This document shows positions 1 to 10,585 of a DNA stretch of 64,000 nucleotides, piece by piece. The stretch's first letter is position 1. Every line of letters starts with the position of its first letter. Below the pieces are notes generated by a model. That model was not told the origin of the DNA, did no database searches, and saw nothing but the letters and a program-made list of their open reading frames with translations. Both the position numbers and the translations under genes were made by a program. Source of the stretch: Posidonia oceanica (lineage: Eukaryota > Streptophyta > Magnoliopsida > Alismatales > Posidoniaceae); assembly GCA_037176725.1 (NCBI GenBank), contig JAZBRS010000077.1, positions 6,820,001 through 6,884,000 on the forward strand. Reading direction: 5' to 3'.

Positions 1-2106
1 AGGACTCTCCAACACTCCCTTCTGCTCTCTCTTCTCACTCTGGAATTGGAAGAAATGCAGAGGAGAAGGAAGGTGGCACAGGTAGGAAAAAGTTGGGAAT
101 TCTAGTCTCTCTCAGGTTGGGTTCTCTCTGATTGCTCACTCTGGATCGCTCTCTCTCTTGGATGGCAAAAGGCGATCGAAGGAGGGGAATTCTGGATGCT
201 TATATCAGGCCGAGGGCTGCCGGAGCGCGTGCTGGAGACTTTTGAATCCCTCCGGCGCGAGTACTGCAGCTGAAAGGAGACGGATGCCGGCGAGACGACA
301 GGCAATTAAAGCCTCCCGGAATCGGTGCTGAGACAGGAGAGAGCGGCGAGACGCTGTTGCATGATCTGATGGAGAGGGAGCTTGAAATTTAAAAAGGAGA
401 GGGAGGACTGTTGGCAGCAGCTCGCGGGAAGAAAGAAAATCAGTGGAAGCGCGGGGAAGAAGAAGGAGGAGAAGGAAGCGGGCCGGACTGCTGCGGGCCG
501 AAAGAAAAAAAAGAAAAAAAGAAGAAACGGGCCGGATTGAGCCCAGTAAGGAAAGAAAGAAAGAAAGAAAGAAGGAAGAGAGAGAGGGTAGAATGGGGAA
601 TAAAATAGGTAAAAATAAACTAAAAATAAGTAAAAATATTAGAAGAGTTTTGCTGTAGATTAGGATTTTAATTAAGATTTTTAATGGTTATTTTGAGTTG
701 ATTAATGTGTTTTAGGCTTGATTAGGGTTTTAGGGCTTTGGTTTTGTTTTTAATTGATTTTTACTTGATTAAATGTTTGTTAAACCTTTTTTAAATTGTT
801 TTAAAAATTGTATTTCGCTTGTTGGACACTTAGGATATTAATTAGGATTTTTTAGGATTTATTTCGTATTAATTAGGGTTGGTTTTTGGTTCTTAAGCTT
901 TAGTCTTTTTAGGGTTTTTTCCTTTTAAGTCTTTCAAGTTATGCTTGGATTTTTATTTATTGGTTTTTTCTTGAAGTTTTTAGTTGGATTTTTCCAGTTT
1001 GATAGGGTGTTTTTTAGGTCTTTCAGATGTGTTTTTCTTTTCTTTTTTAATTAAGTTTTTAACTTGTTTTTCTTATGTTTATTAGGTTAAGTCTTTTGCC
1101 TTCTCTAATCACTTGTTTTAGTATTTGATTTTTAATTCTTCTTTTTAGGTCTTGTCTTTTAATTCTTCTGATGGGGTTTTTATTTTTGGTGGGTTTTGAT
1201 TTTATTTTAGCTTTTTCCTTGATTTTTCAGTGTTTTCTTTTGATTTGTTTTGCATTTTTTAGTTTGCATGTTCGGTTTTCTTTTTAGTTTGATTAAGTTA
1301 AGTTTAAGTTGTTAATTGCTTGTTTAACATTTTTTAATTGTTTTTCTTAGGGTTCTGATTTGTTTCTTTTATATTTTGGGGTTTTACAGATTTTTAGGGG
1401 TTTTCATGGATTTTTGCAAAAGGAAAAAAAGGAAAAGAGAAGGAGGAAAGAAATGGAAAAAAAGAGGGAGATAAAAGGAAAAAAGGATAGGTTGGAGGAA
1501 AACGATTTTTAAAAATTCAGAAAAAGTGTTAAAAATAAAGTAAAAATAGGGATAAGATAGAGGAAGGATAGAAGCACAGAGGGGGCCCACAGCCAGACCA
1601 AAAAAAGGATGAGAAGGGGATGAAAAGAGAGATGATAATCTGGAGAGAGAGAGGAGAGAGAAAATGATAATCCCGGAGAGAGAAAAGGATAATTTGGGTG
1701 AAGGAGGGTCTTAATGGTCTTGGAATGGGGTGAGAATTGGTGAGTGGGTAGTCTAGGATTTAAAGTCTTGGGTCTGAAGTTTGGGTTTAATTCTAAGGGG
1801 GTTTTGGAGGGGTTTCAAGGTGTAGAAGAAGGGTAGTCTCACCTAAGTTTTCTAGGGTTTTCAAGGATGGATTGGGTTTGGAAATTTCCAGGTTTTTGGG
1901 TAGGTTTGTTGAGTGGATAGTAGTGGGTTTCCCTATGGATTTTGGTTAGGTTTTGAGGTTGGGAAGAGGGGTAAAGGTTTAGGTCAAGACAGGCTGTTTT
2001 TGAAGGGTAGAGAAGAGGATTAGGGTTAGGGTTTGGTTGGGGGTTTGATCCAGCAATCACCAAGAGGGCTCCAAGGGTCCGGGCCTGCCAAGATGGGGTG
2101 TCAACA
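1..2106 (-). repeat. Element A 3' LTR, first 2106 bp in element orientation
   Basis: Nearly identical to 22153-24259, with about 17 single-base differences plus small poly-A length changes. In element orientation it begins TGTTGACACC at 2106, next to the purine-rich PPT. The + strand shows a purine-rich stretch (400-600) and a T-rich stretch (600-1390), so the short lysine-rich and phenylalanine-rich reading frames here are composition artefacts. The remaining 3.7 kb of this LTR should lie left of position 1. Confidence 0.93.
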
Positions 2107-2174
2107 GATGCCCCTCCCTGAGCGAGCGCAAGCGGAGCGCGGCCGCTGCTCAGGGTTGACAAGACACCCCATCT
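2091..2174. other. Inverted repeat spanning the PPT and 3' LTR start of A
   Basis: AGATGGGGTGTC (2091-2102, inside the LTR end) pairs perfectly with GACACCCCATCT (2163-2174, internal). Inside the loop CCCTGAGC (2116-2123) pairs with GCTCAGGG (2148-2155). The PPT and the LTR boundary therefore sit within a two-part hairpin. Any role in plus-strand priming or 3' end processing is inference. Confidence 0.7.
2107..2121 (-). other. Polypurine tract of A
   Basis: On the minus strand the bases before the LTR read AGGGAGGGGCATC, directly followed by TGTTGACA. This is the expected plus-strand primer position. Element D has the near-identical AAGGAGGGGCATC at the same place, which supports both boundaries. 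Confidence 0.8.
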
Positions 2175-2209
2175 GACTGGCGGGAGCAGCGGGTTACTAT
2201 GGGCGTGAG

Positions 2210-2640
2210 CTACTTATTCGGTGGATGCACCGAAGATCGTAGCCCGTTGCCGCAATGCAAGATACCAGTGCAGATGGATGCTATGCTGTGTGTGATATGC
2301 TAAATGCAATGCAAGAGTTAGTACAAAAGTTAGTGCAGCTATAAGAAAATGCTGATGCTGTGCAAGTAATGCTGATGATGCTAAAGTGATATGCAGTGCT
2401 AGCTAAGAAAGTGCTGAGATGATGCAAAGAAAATGATAAAAAGGCGCGATGTGGTGCGAATGTCTGGCAGGGAGGCCAGACTTGCACGACAAAGCGAAGG
2501 AAAACAGGGTGCAGCTGGTCCCCGCCCGAGGAGCAAGCTAGCAGGAAAGAAGGGTGCGAGGGGAGAGAGGCCAACTCTCCTATCGCAGAAAGGGGGTGCG
2601 TGACTTCGTCTTCCTGGGACAAAGTCACGCCGAAAAGGAG
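2210..2640. repeat. Chain of short unrelated hairpins, start of A's structured 3' region
   Basis: Successive perfect stems can be read: TCGGTG/CACCGA (2218-2233), GTCTGGC/GCCAGAC (2462-2481), GGAGAG/CTCTCC (2562-2580), GTGACTT/AAGTCAC (2600-2628). There is no convincing reading frame. The stretch 2240-2450 is rich in ATGCAATG-like words and I see no gene in it. It continues into the regular array that starts at 2650. Confidence 0.6.
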
Positions 2641-2649
2641 AAAAAAAAT

Positions 2650-3565
2650 GATAAGGTGACGGGCTTATCGTCCGGATAGTTTACGGTCCTATCAACCGGG
2701 AGTGACAGTTTACGGTCCTGTCAACCGGAGCAGTTGTGAGTGATAGTTACTGGATATCAGCCGTATAACATGGTTGTGGGTGATAGTTTAGGAGTATCAG
2801 CCTAACGACAGTTTACGGTCCTGTCAACCGGTGGATAGTTTACAGACCTATCAACTGGAGGATAGTTTACAGACCTATCAACTGGAAACCACAAACCATG
2901 AGGGATAGTTACTAGATATCAGCCGTATAACGCAATGCCGGATAGTTTACAGTCTATCATCTGGAACGACAGTTTACGGTCCTGTCAACCGGCGGATAGT
3001 TTACAGACCTATCAACTGGAGGATAGTTTACAGTCCTATCAACTGGAAACGGCATTGCGAGGGACAGTTACTGGATGTCAGCCGTATAACATCATTGCGC
3101 GTGGTAGTTTACAGTCCTACCAACTGGTGGATAGTTTACAGACCTATCAACTGGAGCGACAGTTTACGGTCCTGTCAACCGGCGGATAGTTTACAAACCT
3201 ATCAACTGGAAACGCGCAATGATGAGGGATAGTTACTGGATATCAGCCGTATAATGCAATTGCTGGTGATAGTTTAGGAGTATCAGCCTAACGACAGTTT
3301 ACGGTCCTGTCAACCGGTGGATAGTTACAGACCTATCAACTGGAGGATAGTTTACAGACCTATCAACTGGAAACCGCAATTGCAAGGGACAGTTACTGGA
3401 TGTCAGCCGTATAACGTAATTGCACGCGATAGTTTACAGACCTATCAACTGGAGCGACAGTTTACGGTCCTGTCAACCGGTGGATAGTTTACAGACCTAT
3501 CAACTGGAAAAGTGCAATTACGAGGGACAGTTACTGGATGTCAGCCGTATAACACAACTGCGGGC
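2650..3565. repeat. Hierarchical array of co-varying hairpins, five modules within an outer helix
   Basis: Basic units are 17-20 nt hairpins followed by a short tail such as AACTGG or AACCGG. The stems change together: GATAG/CTATC, GACAG/CTGTC, GGTAG/CTACC, GATAAG/CTTATC, with a similar loop (TTTACGGTC or TTTACAGAC). Groups of three to four units are enclosed by longer stems, each different and each complementary: 2769-2779 with 2889-2900 (one bulge), 2931-2940 with 3050-3059, 3090-3102 with 3212-3224, 3255-3263 with 3376-3384, 3415-3425 with 3512-3522. A separator hairpin GATAGTTACTGGATATC or its GACAG/TGTC variant lies between modules. GCAGTTGTG (2730-2738) pairs with CACAACTGC (3553-3561) and encloses all five modules. 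Non-coding, in the element's 3' untranslated region. Confidence 0.85.
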
Positions 3566-3793
3566 CGACCATGGATCGACCAGAAGATAGTTTAGGAATA
3601 TCAGCCTGAGATAGTTTCGGATATCAGCCTAGCACGAGTGATTGATAGATTGATAGTTTCGGATATCAGCCTAGCACGAGTGATTGATAGATTGATAGTT
3701 TCGAATATCAGCCTAGCACGAGTGATTGATTGATTGATAAGAGGGGGCAAGATCATGATGAGAATGATAAGATATCGGACTTATCGGCCGGCA
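3566..3793. repeat. Tandem ~44-bp units with GATA/TATC hairpin
   Basis: Three to four copies of a unit containing GATAGTTTCGGATATCAGCC and AGCACGAGTGATTGAT lie between about 3607 and 3740. They end in a GATAAG/CTTATC hairpin (about 3766-3785) that returns three times at 4435-4560. No coding potential. Confidence 0.75.
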
Positions 3794-4425
3794 AAGAGGG
3801 GGTGAGGTGATGATGAGAAGTTAAGCTAAAGAAGGGGATGAGATCATGATGAGAAATTAAGCTAAAGAGGGGGATGAGATCATGATGAGAAATTAATCTA
3901 AAGAGGGGGATGAGATCATGATGAGAAATTAATCTAAAGAGGGGGATGAGATCATGATGAGAAATTAACCTAAAGAGGGGGTGAGATCATGATGAGAAAT
4001 TAACCTAAAGAGGGGGATGAGATCATGATGAGAAATTAACCTAAAGAGGGGGATGAGATCATGATGAGAAATTAACCTAAAGAGGGGATGAGATCATGAT
4101 GAGAAATTAACCTAAAGAGGGGGATGAGATCATGATGAGAAATTAACCTAAAGAGGGGGATGAGATCATGATGAGAAATTAACCTAAAGAGGGGATGAGA
4201 TCATGATGAGAAATTAACCTAAAGAGGGGATGAGATCATGATGAGAAATTAACCTAAAGAGGGGGATGAGATCATGATGAGAAATTAACCTAAAGGGGGG
4301 ATGAGATCATGATGAGAAATTAACCTAAAGAGGGGGATGAGATCATGATGAGAAATTAACCTAAAGAGGGGATGAGATCATGATGAGAAATTAACCTAAA
4401 AAGGGGGATGAGATCATGATGAGAA
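3794..4425. repeat. 39-bp tandem repeat, about 15 copies
   Basis: Near-identical units contain AGAGGGGGATGAGATCATGA followed by TGAGAAATTAACCTAA. Copies differ mainly in G-run length (4-6 G) and in the AGCT/ATCT/ACCT position. The homogeneity suggests recent expansion by slippage or unequal exchange. No long open frame and no promoter motif that I recognise. Confidence 0.9.
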
Positions 4426-4604
4426 GTGTTGATTGATAAGATATCGGACTTATCGGCCGGCAAAGAAGGGGTAAGGGAATGATGAGAATGATAAGATATC
4501 GGACTTATCGGCCGGCAAAGAAGGGGTAAGGGAATGATGAGAATGATAAGATATCGGACTTATCGGCCGGCAAAGAAGGGGTAAGGGAATGATGAGAAGA
4601 AATC
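4426..4604. repeat. ~55-bp tandem repeat, three copies, each with a GATAAG/CTTATC hairpin
   Basis: Each copy has GATAAGATATCGGACTTATC, then CGGCCGGCAAAGAAGGGGTA. The hairpin is the same kind as the one at 2650-2669 but with another loop. Confidence 0.85.
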
Positions 4605-5400
4605 ATCCTATGACGCCAGGAACGTCATAGGGGAAAGAGGGAGAGAATGATACCAAGGGGCGATCAAAAGATGCCCCTGGTGTCAGGATGACACCAGGGG
4701 TTGGCCAGCGCGTCCTTGGCATCGAAAGCAGAGAGTGATGACAAGAGTGTCGTGCTTGTCAGACGAGTAGTTTGGGGTACCAGCCCGCAAGAGACTCAGC
4801 TGAGGGCGATCAGCTGGGGACTCGACTGGGGATGACCAGCCGAGAAGAGTGTCAGGTTGACGGACCCTTCGCCGAGCAGTTTTGGGGTGCCAGCCCGTAG
4901 AGATAAGGTTCCAGCTGGGGGCGACCAACTGGGGACTCGACTGGGGATGACCAGCCGAGAAGAGTGTCAGGTTGACGGACCCTTCGCCGAGCAGTTTTGG
5001 GGTGCCAGCCCGCAGAGATAAGGATCCAGCTGGGGGCGACCAACTGGGGACTCGACTGGGGATGACCAGCCGAGAAGAGTGTCAGGTTGACGGACCTTTC
5101 GCCGAGCAGTTTGGGGTGCCAGCCTGCAGAGATAAGGATCCAGCTGGGGGCGACCAACTGGGGACTCGACTGGGGATGACCAGCCGAGAAGAGTGTCAGG
5201 TTGATGGACCTTTCGCCGAGCAGTTTGGGGTGCCAGCCTGCAAGGGACTCAGCTGAGGGCGATCAGCTGGGGACTCAGCTGGGGATGACCAGCTGAGGAG
5301 GGTGACAGGTTGACGGACCTTTCGCCGGGCAGTTTGGGGTGCCAGCCCGCAGAGATAAGGATCCAGCCGGGGATGACCAGCTGAGGAGGCCGGACGGCGG
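4605..5400. repeat. Hairpins plus four copies of a ~115-bp tandem repeat
   Basis: Perfect stems open the region: CCTATGACG/CGTCATAGG (about 4607-4631) and CCCCTGGTGTCA/TGACACCAGGGG (4674-4700). TGACAAG/CTTGTCA follows near 4740-4762. Then a ~115-bp unit repeats about four times (4800-5230), with internal stems such as CTGG-GGATGA-CCAG and GCAG/CTGC-like dyads. A diverged fifth copy (5235-5400) has CTCAGCTGG/CCAGCTGAG and CAGCTGA/TCAGCTG in equivalent positions. The reading frames through this region are repeat translations, not genes. Confidence 0.8.
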
Positions 5401-5825
5401 AGCTTGGTGTCGCGGGCCTGCAGATGCTCTGGGCTCCGGATTGGGTGCTGAGGACTTCACCGCGTTGGGATGTCTGCAAGTCTGATTAGAGGGCCCAAGA
5501 TAATGATGATGATGATATGCAATGCAGCAAAGAGTCTTGATGTGCAAGCAGAAAGCAGAAACAGTTTTCATTGATATGATCTTGATAAGTACAATGCCTG
5601 CGGCAGGCCAGAAAAGTACAGCACAATTTGAAAGAAGACCACATGATGGTCGCACAAGGGCCTAGTCAACCCGAGCCTTCTTTGGCTGCCTGGAGTCGGG
5701 GAATAAGGGGCCGCCTGGCGGAATTTCAGTGATTGGCCAAAGCTGTCAGACTTCGGCTTCATATTCAGGAGTGCATCCAGTACCTCTCACAGCTGCAACG
5801 TCTGTAGATTGGACCCCATGCTGCA
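5401..5825. other. Unassigned stretch between repeats and the PMD ORF of A
   Basis: Has a short (GAT)n run near 5500-5516 and the out-of-frame 3' tail of the PMD gene near 5826-5850. I see no gene, promoter or clear hairpin array. Confidence 0.5.
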
Positions 5826-6863
5826 TCAGACTAGCAAGCTTCTAGGTTGGGGCAGTGGTGCTGAGAGGATAAGTCTGTAGAAGCTCGGGCGCTGTACTGT
5901 CAATGAAGGCACCCTGCTGGAAGCCGAACTGGCGCATGACCCTGCTGGATGGTACTCTACGCCTGCTGTGAAGCCTGGAAGAATGATCAGCCGCGTGTCA
6001 CGTGCGCTGAAGAAGATTGTGAATGGCTCTGCTGCAGAGGGAATGATGCGCCAGATCACAACGTCGTCAGTCAGTGCTGACAGCCTTTCGTACTCGTCTT
6101 TGACGCTCTTGTCTGTTCTGGTACGGGCGCTGCTGCAGTAGGCTTCGAAAGCATGCACTTGAGGGCGCAGAAGGTCCATCTCTAAGTGCGCAGTCAGCCA
6201 GACTTGTATAAGTGCTCCGCAACCGTGGAAGTGGCGGCAGCGATGAGAAATGCGGTCCAGCCCGCGATAAGTCTCTGCCAAGACAACTGGTGCCAGATCT
6301 ATGTGCTGGGTCACCACAGCTAGTGCAATCTCTGCGACTTCGATGGCCACTGTCAGTCGGCCATGAGTAAAGATTTGTTCGCCCAGAAAGCGGATAACGA
6401 ATCCCTGGAGCCACAGCTCATCTCCGAGGTCAGCACGCTTGTTCAAGATATCATCAAAGTGTGCAAGGCGAAGCATAGGCTCTGGTCCACTGGTGCAGAT
6501 CAGGTGTTGTTGGCAGGCTTGAGTGGAGAGCCCAGTTAGTTGGCTCAGGACCCGGAGATATCCGTCGCGCCTCATGAAAACAGGCGGCCCCAAGATCTTT
6601 GAAAAGCCGCAGATCCGACGCACCTCTTCCAGTGTAGGTGTCAGCTCAGTTTTGTCGAAGCGGAAGACATGATGCGCCGGCTTCCAGAATCTCGCGGTGG
6701 CACACAGAAGGTGGCGGCTGACCTCCACATCAGCAGCCTTTAGCAGCTTGGTTGGTATGCCCCATAGGCGCAGCTTTTCACAGTCTACTTGAGTGAGCCT
6801 GCCGATCCACTCTCGCAGGGTTTCTGAGCAATGTGCGGGAGTCAGCAGAGTAGGAAAACCCAT
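5826..6863 (-). CDS. Plant mobile domain (PMD)-like protein of element A, sense orientation, intronless
   Basis: A 345-residue frame on the same strand as gag-pol. Features typical of PMD proteins are an N-terminal helical segment, RFWKPAHHVFRF followed by ELTPTLEEVRRICGF (about residues 60-90), and LAPVVLAETYRGL followed by a GCGALIQVWL segment (about 190-225). PMD proteins occur in host genes (MAIN/MAIL type) and in transposable elements; the molecular role of the element versions is not known to me. The C-terminus is probably shifted: near 5950 a one-base deletion relative to the copy in C replaces the conserved RQFG-QQ-AFI stretch, which is still readable in the next frame and ends shortly after. 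Codons join directly where C and D have an intron (ALIQ/VWL). It follows integrase at a distance of about 1.4 kb. Confidence 0.8.
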   Translation of the reverse strand: MGFPTLLTPAHCSETLREWIGRLTQVDCEKLRLWGIPTKLLKAADVEVSRHLLCATARFWKPAHHVFRFDKTELTPTLEEVRRICGFSKILGPPVFMRRDGYLRVLSQLTGLSTQACQQHLICTSGPEPMLRLAHFDDILNKRADLGDELWLQGFVIRFLGEQIFTHGRLTVAIEVAEIALAVVTQHIDLAPVVLAETYRGLDRISHRCRHFHGCGALIQVWLTAHLEMDLLRPQVHAFEAYCSSARTRTDKSVKDEYERLSALTDDVVIWRIIPSAAEPFTIFFSARDTRLIILPGFTAGVEYHPAGSCASSASSRVPSLTVQRPSFYRLILSAPLPQPRSLLV

Positions 6864-8301
6864 TATACTTGATTGCAGAAGACAGGCTGATTACTGCAAG
6901 ACTTGAGGGTACCTGCTATTAATAAACAGTCAGATCTCGCAGGTATGTAATCACTGACAGCAAGCAGAAACTGAGACTGAAAATGTAGTTCCAATATGTA
7001 TTCAGCAGTTGATAACAAAACATAGCAATTAAGCACAAATAAACAAAGGGAATTGGCAGCAGTCCGGCGAATGCGGGGGCGAGGGCCGGCAGGTGATCTG
7101 GACCGGCGCAGCTTGAGTGTCGTCGATGCGCTCTGCTGGGGAGGAGTACTGTCTCAGGGCCAAAGCGCGTTGCAGAGCGGAGAGATTGGCGGAAGGGGAA
7201 AGGAAGAAGATGCATGAATGCAAGATGCAGGTGATATGCTTATGAAGATGAGTAGTATGGTTAGATGGATGGGTATGCTTAGGTGCCCTCAGCGTACGGA
7301 GTGCTTTGGTGCCTGCTGCAGAGGAAGGGAGTGGTCCTTGACTCACTGGGCCCTACTCAGACTCTCGGCTTATTGGTGGCGCTCCGGAACAGGTTGTTGG
7401 CATTATAGGTGGTGATGTGGTGAGGACAGGCTACTGGCCACACTCTCAGGACCTACACCTATTCTTTCAGCTCTCTCTTTTTTTTTGAAAGGTTTCTCCC
7501 TCATAGGTATGCAGTCTTTCTCTGCCCCTAGCTAGGAGAAGGTATGTGTTTGCTCTTGGGAGGATGAGGTAGACCCCTTTTTCAGGCTTGACATGCTGGG
7601 GATCTCTAGTAAAGTATGGGAGATAACGATGCCTGTGTTTTTTGGGCTACCTTTGCCCTTCTTTTTTTTTTTTTTTTTGCTTGCTTTTCTTTTGTTTTTG
7701 TTTTTGTTGTATCTCTTCTTTTTTTTCTCTTCTTTTTTTTTTGCTTGATCTTTTTCCCCCCTTTTTTTATTCAGGCTTTTGCTATCCCCATTCTGGTGGC
7801 AAAAGAAGGATGCTTGAATTGTAATGGATTTAGGCTTTGGGTCTGCTGTGTGATGGGTAGAAGGAGCAGGGTTAGACTGCACACCCTTATCACTAGGGCC
7901 GGCTTCTGTCTTCGTCTTCTGTTCCTTGGATGTGCCCAAACCTAGATGTCTATTCTCACTTTTTCAAGCTCACATCCTAACATTTTTTTCTCCCTCAGAG
8001 GTGTACGTCCTTACGAGATTGGGCAGTTCGCCTGTCCTTATTGGTGGTGGCTCCCTCACTTGCTAAGACATCTAAGTAGTGCCAGGTGAGGCAGGGTGAC
8101 TCTTTCCAGAGCAGGCAAGCACTTCCGGTTGTCATCACCGGGCAGAAGATGTGATGTTTGAGAGGATGATGATGATAATTTGAAAAGAAAGGGTGCAAGA
8201 GCTGAAAGGACGACGATGATGATTTGAAGTAGAATTGAAGCAAGAAGATGAGAATGCAAGCGCAGGTGGGAGAAGGGCATCTGCAACGGGGCCGCTTTTG
8301 G
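6864..8301. other. Non-coding spacer between PMD ORF and integrase of A
   Basis: The part 7441-8300 is clearly related to 35961-36655 of element C (shared GGACCTACACCT, CTTGCTAAGACATCTAAGTA-like words), so it belongs to the element backbone. 7660-7790 is a pyrimidine-rich run on the + strand. The cysteine/phenylalanine-rich frames there are artefacts. 6864-7220 shows no feature I can name. Confidence 0.65.
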
Positions 8302-10585
8302 CTACTGATAGTATTTCTTCAGATAGCAGAGGTTGACGGGCTCAGACTGCTCGACCCGGTCCATATCCTCAAGAGTTACAGCGCCTCCCGAAAAGATCTG
8401 CTTGACCACAAAGGGGCCACGCCAATTGGGTCGGAATTTCCCTCGACCGTCAGGCAAATGAATGGTGCGCAAGACAAGGTCCCCTGGCTGGAAGCTTCTG
8501 GGCTGGACCTTCTTCAAGAATGCTCTGGCCATTCGCTTCTGATAGCAGTGAGCGTTGTGCATGGCTTGCAATCTGCGCTCATCAATCAAGTTTAGTTGGA
8601 CGCAGCGGTCTTCGACCCATTCTGCTTCTTTCCAACTCAGCTTCCCGCAGGATCCGCAGAGAGGGGATTTCCACTTCAACAGGTAACACCGCTTCCATGC
8701 CGTACACCAGAAAGTACGGGGTGGCTCCTGTAGAGGTCCGGATTGATGTCCTGTACGCCCAGAGTGCGTACGGGAGCTTGTCGTGCCAATCCTTGTGGAT
8801 TTCTGCCATTTTCTTCAGGATCTTGACAATGTTCTTGTTTGCAGACTCCACTGCTCCGTTCATCTGAGGCCGATAGGGCGAGGATCGATGGTGCTTGATC
8901 TTGAGACTTTGCAGGTATTCTTCGATCCTTTTGGCAATGAAGTTTGAGCCGTTATCAGAGATGACAGAGTGCGGGACCCCATATCGGGCAACAATATTGT
9001 TTCTGATAAATTTTTCTGTTGCCAAAGCGGTGACTGTTCTGTAAGAGGCTGCTTCCACCCACTTGGTAAAGTAATCGATCGCTACTAGAATGTAACGATG
9101 ACCATTTGAAGCAGCAGGGTGGATGGCGCCGATGACATCGATCCCCCAGGTGGAGAAAGGCCATGGCGAAGACATGTTGTGCAGCTGATGTGGAGGGGCC
9201 TTGATGAAGTTTCCATGGATTTGACAGTTGTGGCATCTACGCACGAACCGACAGCAGTCGGCTTCCATGGTCTGCCAGAAATAACCTTGCAGCATGATCT
9301 TCTTGGCCAGGAGGACGCCGTTCATGTGCGGGCCACAGGTCCCCGCATGCACTTGAAGCATCAGCGTGTCAGCCTCCGATTTGTTCAGACAGCGCAGTAG
9401 CATCTGATTGTATGACCTTCTGTACAGCTGTCCGGCCCCTAGCACATACTTTGACGCCAGACGCGCCAAAGTTCTCTTGTCTGTTGCCGTGGTATCAGGA
9501 GGAAAGCTACCAGACTCCAGGAAGGATTTTATGTCTTGATACCAGGGCTGCCCCTCTGCGGGATCCGCTTCCTCTATGCTCATGCAGTATGCAGGCTGTT
9601 CAATGCGAGTGACTGATACATCCACAGTGCTGTCTTCTGAAATGGTGAGCCAGGATGCCAGAGTTGCTAGCGCGTCTGCATACGCGTTCTTTGCTCTGTT
9701 CAGGTACGTGAAGCGGATGCTCTTGAATTTTTCCATCAGCCTCAGCAGGTGTTCGTGATACGGCACAAGCTTGGAATCTTTTGTCTTCCAATCGCCGTTC
9801 ACTTGAGAAATCACCAGCATGGCATCGCCGTGCACATGCAGCTTCTGCGCCTCATGCTCAAGGGCGACTTTCAACCCCAGGATGCACGCTTCGTACTCTG
9901 CTTCGTTGTTCGTGCAGGTGAAAGTCAGCTTCCTTGCGAAAGGAGTCATCTGTCCTTGGGGCGTGGTCAGCACTGCGCCTACGCCTCGGCCCTTCTTGTT
10001 GACTGCACCATCAAAGTAAAGCTGCCATTCCTCTGCTTCTTCAGGATCTTTCTGCTCAGAGTCCTCCATTACAAAGAGAATGTCTTCATCAGGAAACTGC
10101 GTCTGGAGGGGTTGGTATTCAGGCAGAGGGAGGTCAGCAAGATGGTCCGCCATTGCTTGACCCTTCATGGATTTCTGTGTGACAAAGGTGATGTCGTACT
10201 GGGACAATAACACCCGCCACTTAGCACATCTGCCCACCATGGCCGGCTTCTGAAAGAGGAACTTGATAAGATCATGCCGGCAAAAGAGCTGCACTGGGTA
10301 TGCCATCATGTAGTGTCTCAGCTTCTGTGCAGCCCAGACAAGGGACAGGCAAGTCTTCTCTAGTGTTGTGTACCTAGCTTCACATTCATTAAATCTCTTG
10401 CTCAGGTAGTAGATGGCGCGCTCCTTTCTACCAGATTCGTCATGTTGGCCCAAGACGGCGCCCATGGAATGCTGCGTGGTAGAAAGGTAGAGAAGTAAGG
10501 GTCTCCCCGGTGTAGGCGAAACCAGGACAGGAGGCTTGATGAGCAGCTGCTTGATCTTGGCAAATGCAGCCTGACACTCCTCGCT
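8302..10585 (-). pseudogene. pol: Element A RNase H (degenerate RT-linked plus archaeal-type) and integrase
   Basis: Continues the RT frame after the TAG at 10586. Order: the RT-linked RNase H remnant (IYYLSKRF, SLVWAAQKLRHY), in which the usual first catalytic Asp is replaced. Next comes an archaeal-type RNase H with YFDGA, NNEAEYEA, HGDAMLV and AYADALA supplying D-E-D-D. Integrase follows with an HHCC finger (CHNCQIHG), then core residues in GIDVIG, SDNGSNF and AVESANK (D, D, E), and a C-terminal GDLVLRTIHLP...GPFVVKQIF module ending in YLKKYYQ. A one-base shift in an A/G-rich stretch near 8635 moves the last 110 residues into another frame (8302-8679). The dual RNase H is a known mark of the Tat lineage. 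The aRH and integrase catalytic residues look intact. Confidence 0.9.

Noticed and set aside
600..1390. Telomere-like TTTAGGG words
   Set aside because: Scattered words in a T-rich LTR segment, not in tandem. The same text recurs at 22750-23540 as part of the LTR.
2650..3565. CRISPR array or host satellite
   Set aside because: Repeats are hairpins with variable stems and no unique spacers of fixed length. The position inside a plant retrotransposon between accessory ORF and PPT rules out CRISPR.
4683..5479. Overlapping repetitive frames on both strands
   Set aside because: They follow the 115-bp tandem repeat in several frames equally well, so no frame is favoured.
7532..7945. Lys-rich and Phe-rich frames in the A spacer
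   Set aside because: They come from a homopurine/homopyrimidine run and are not conserved in C's spacer.
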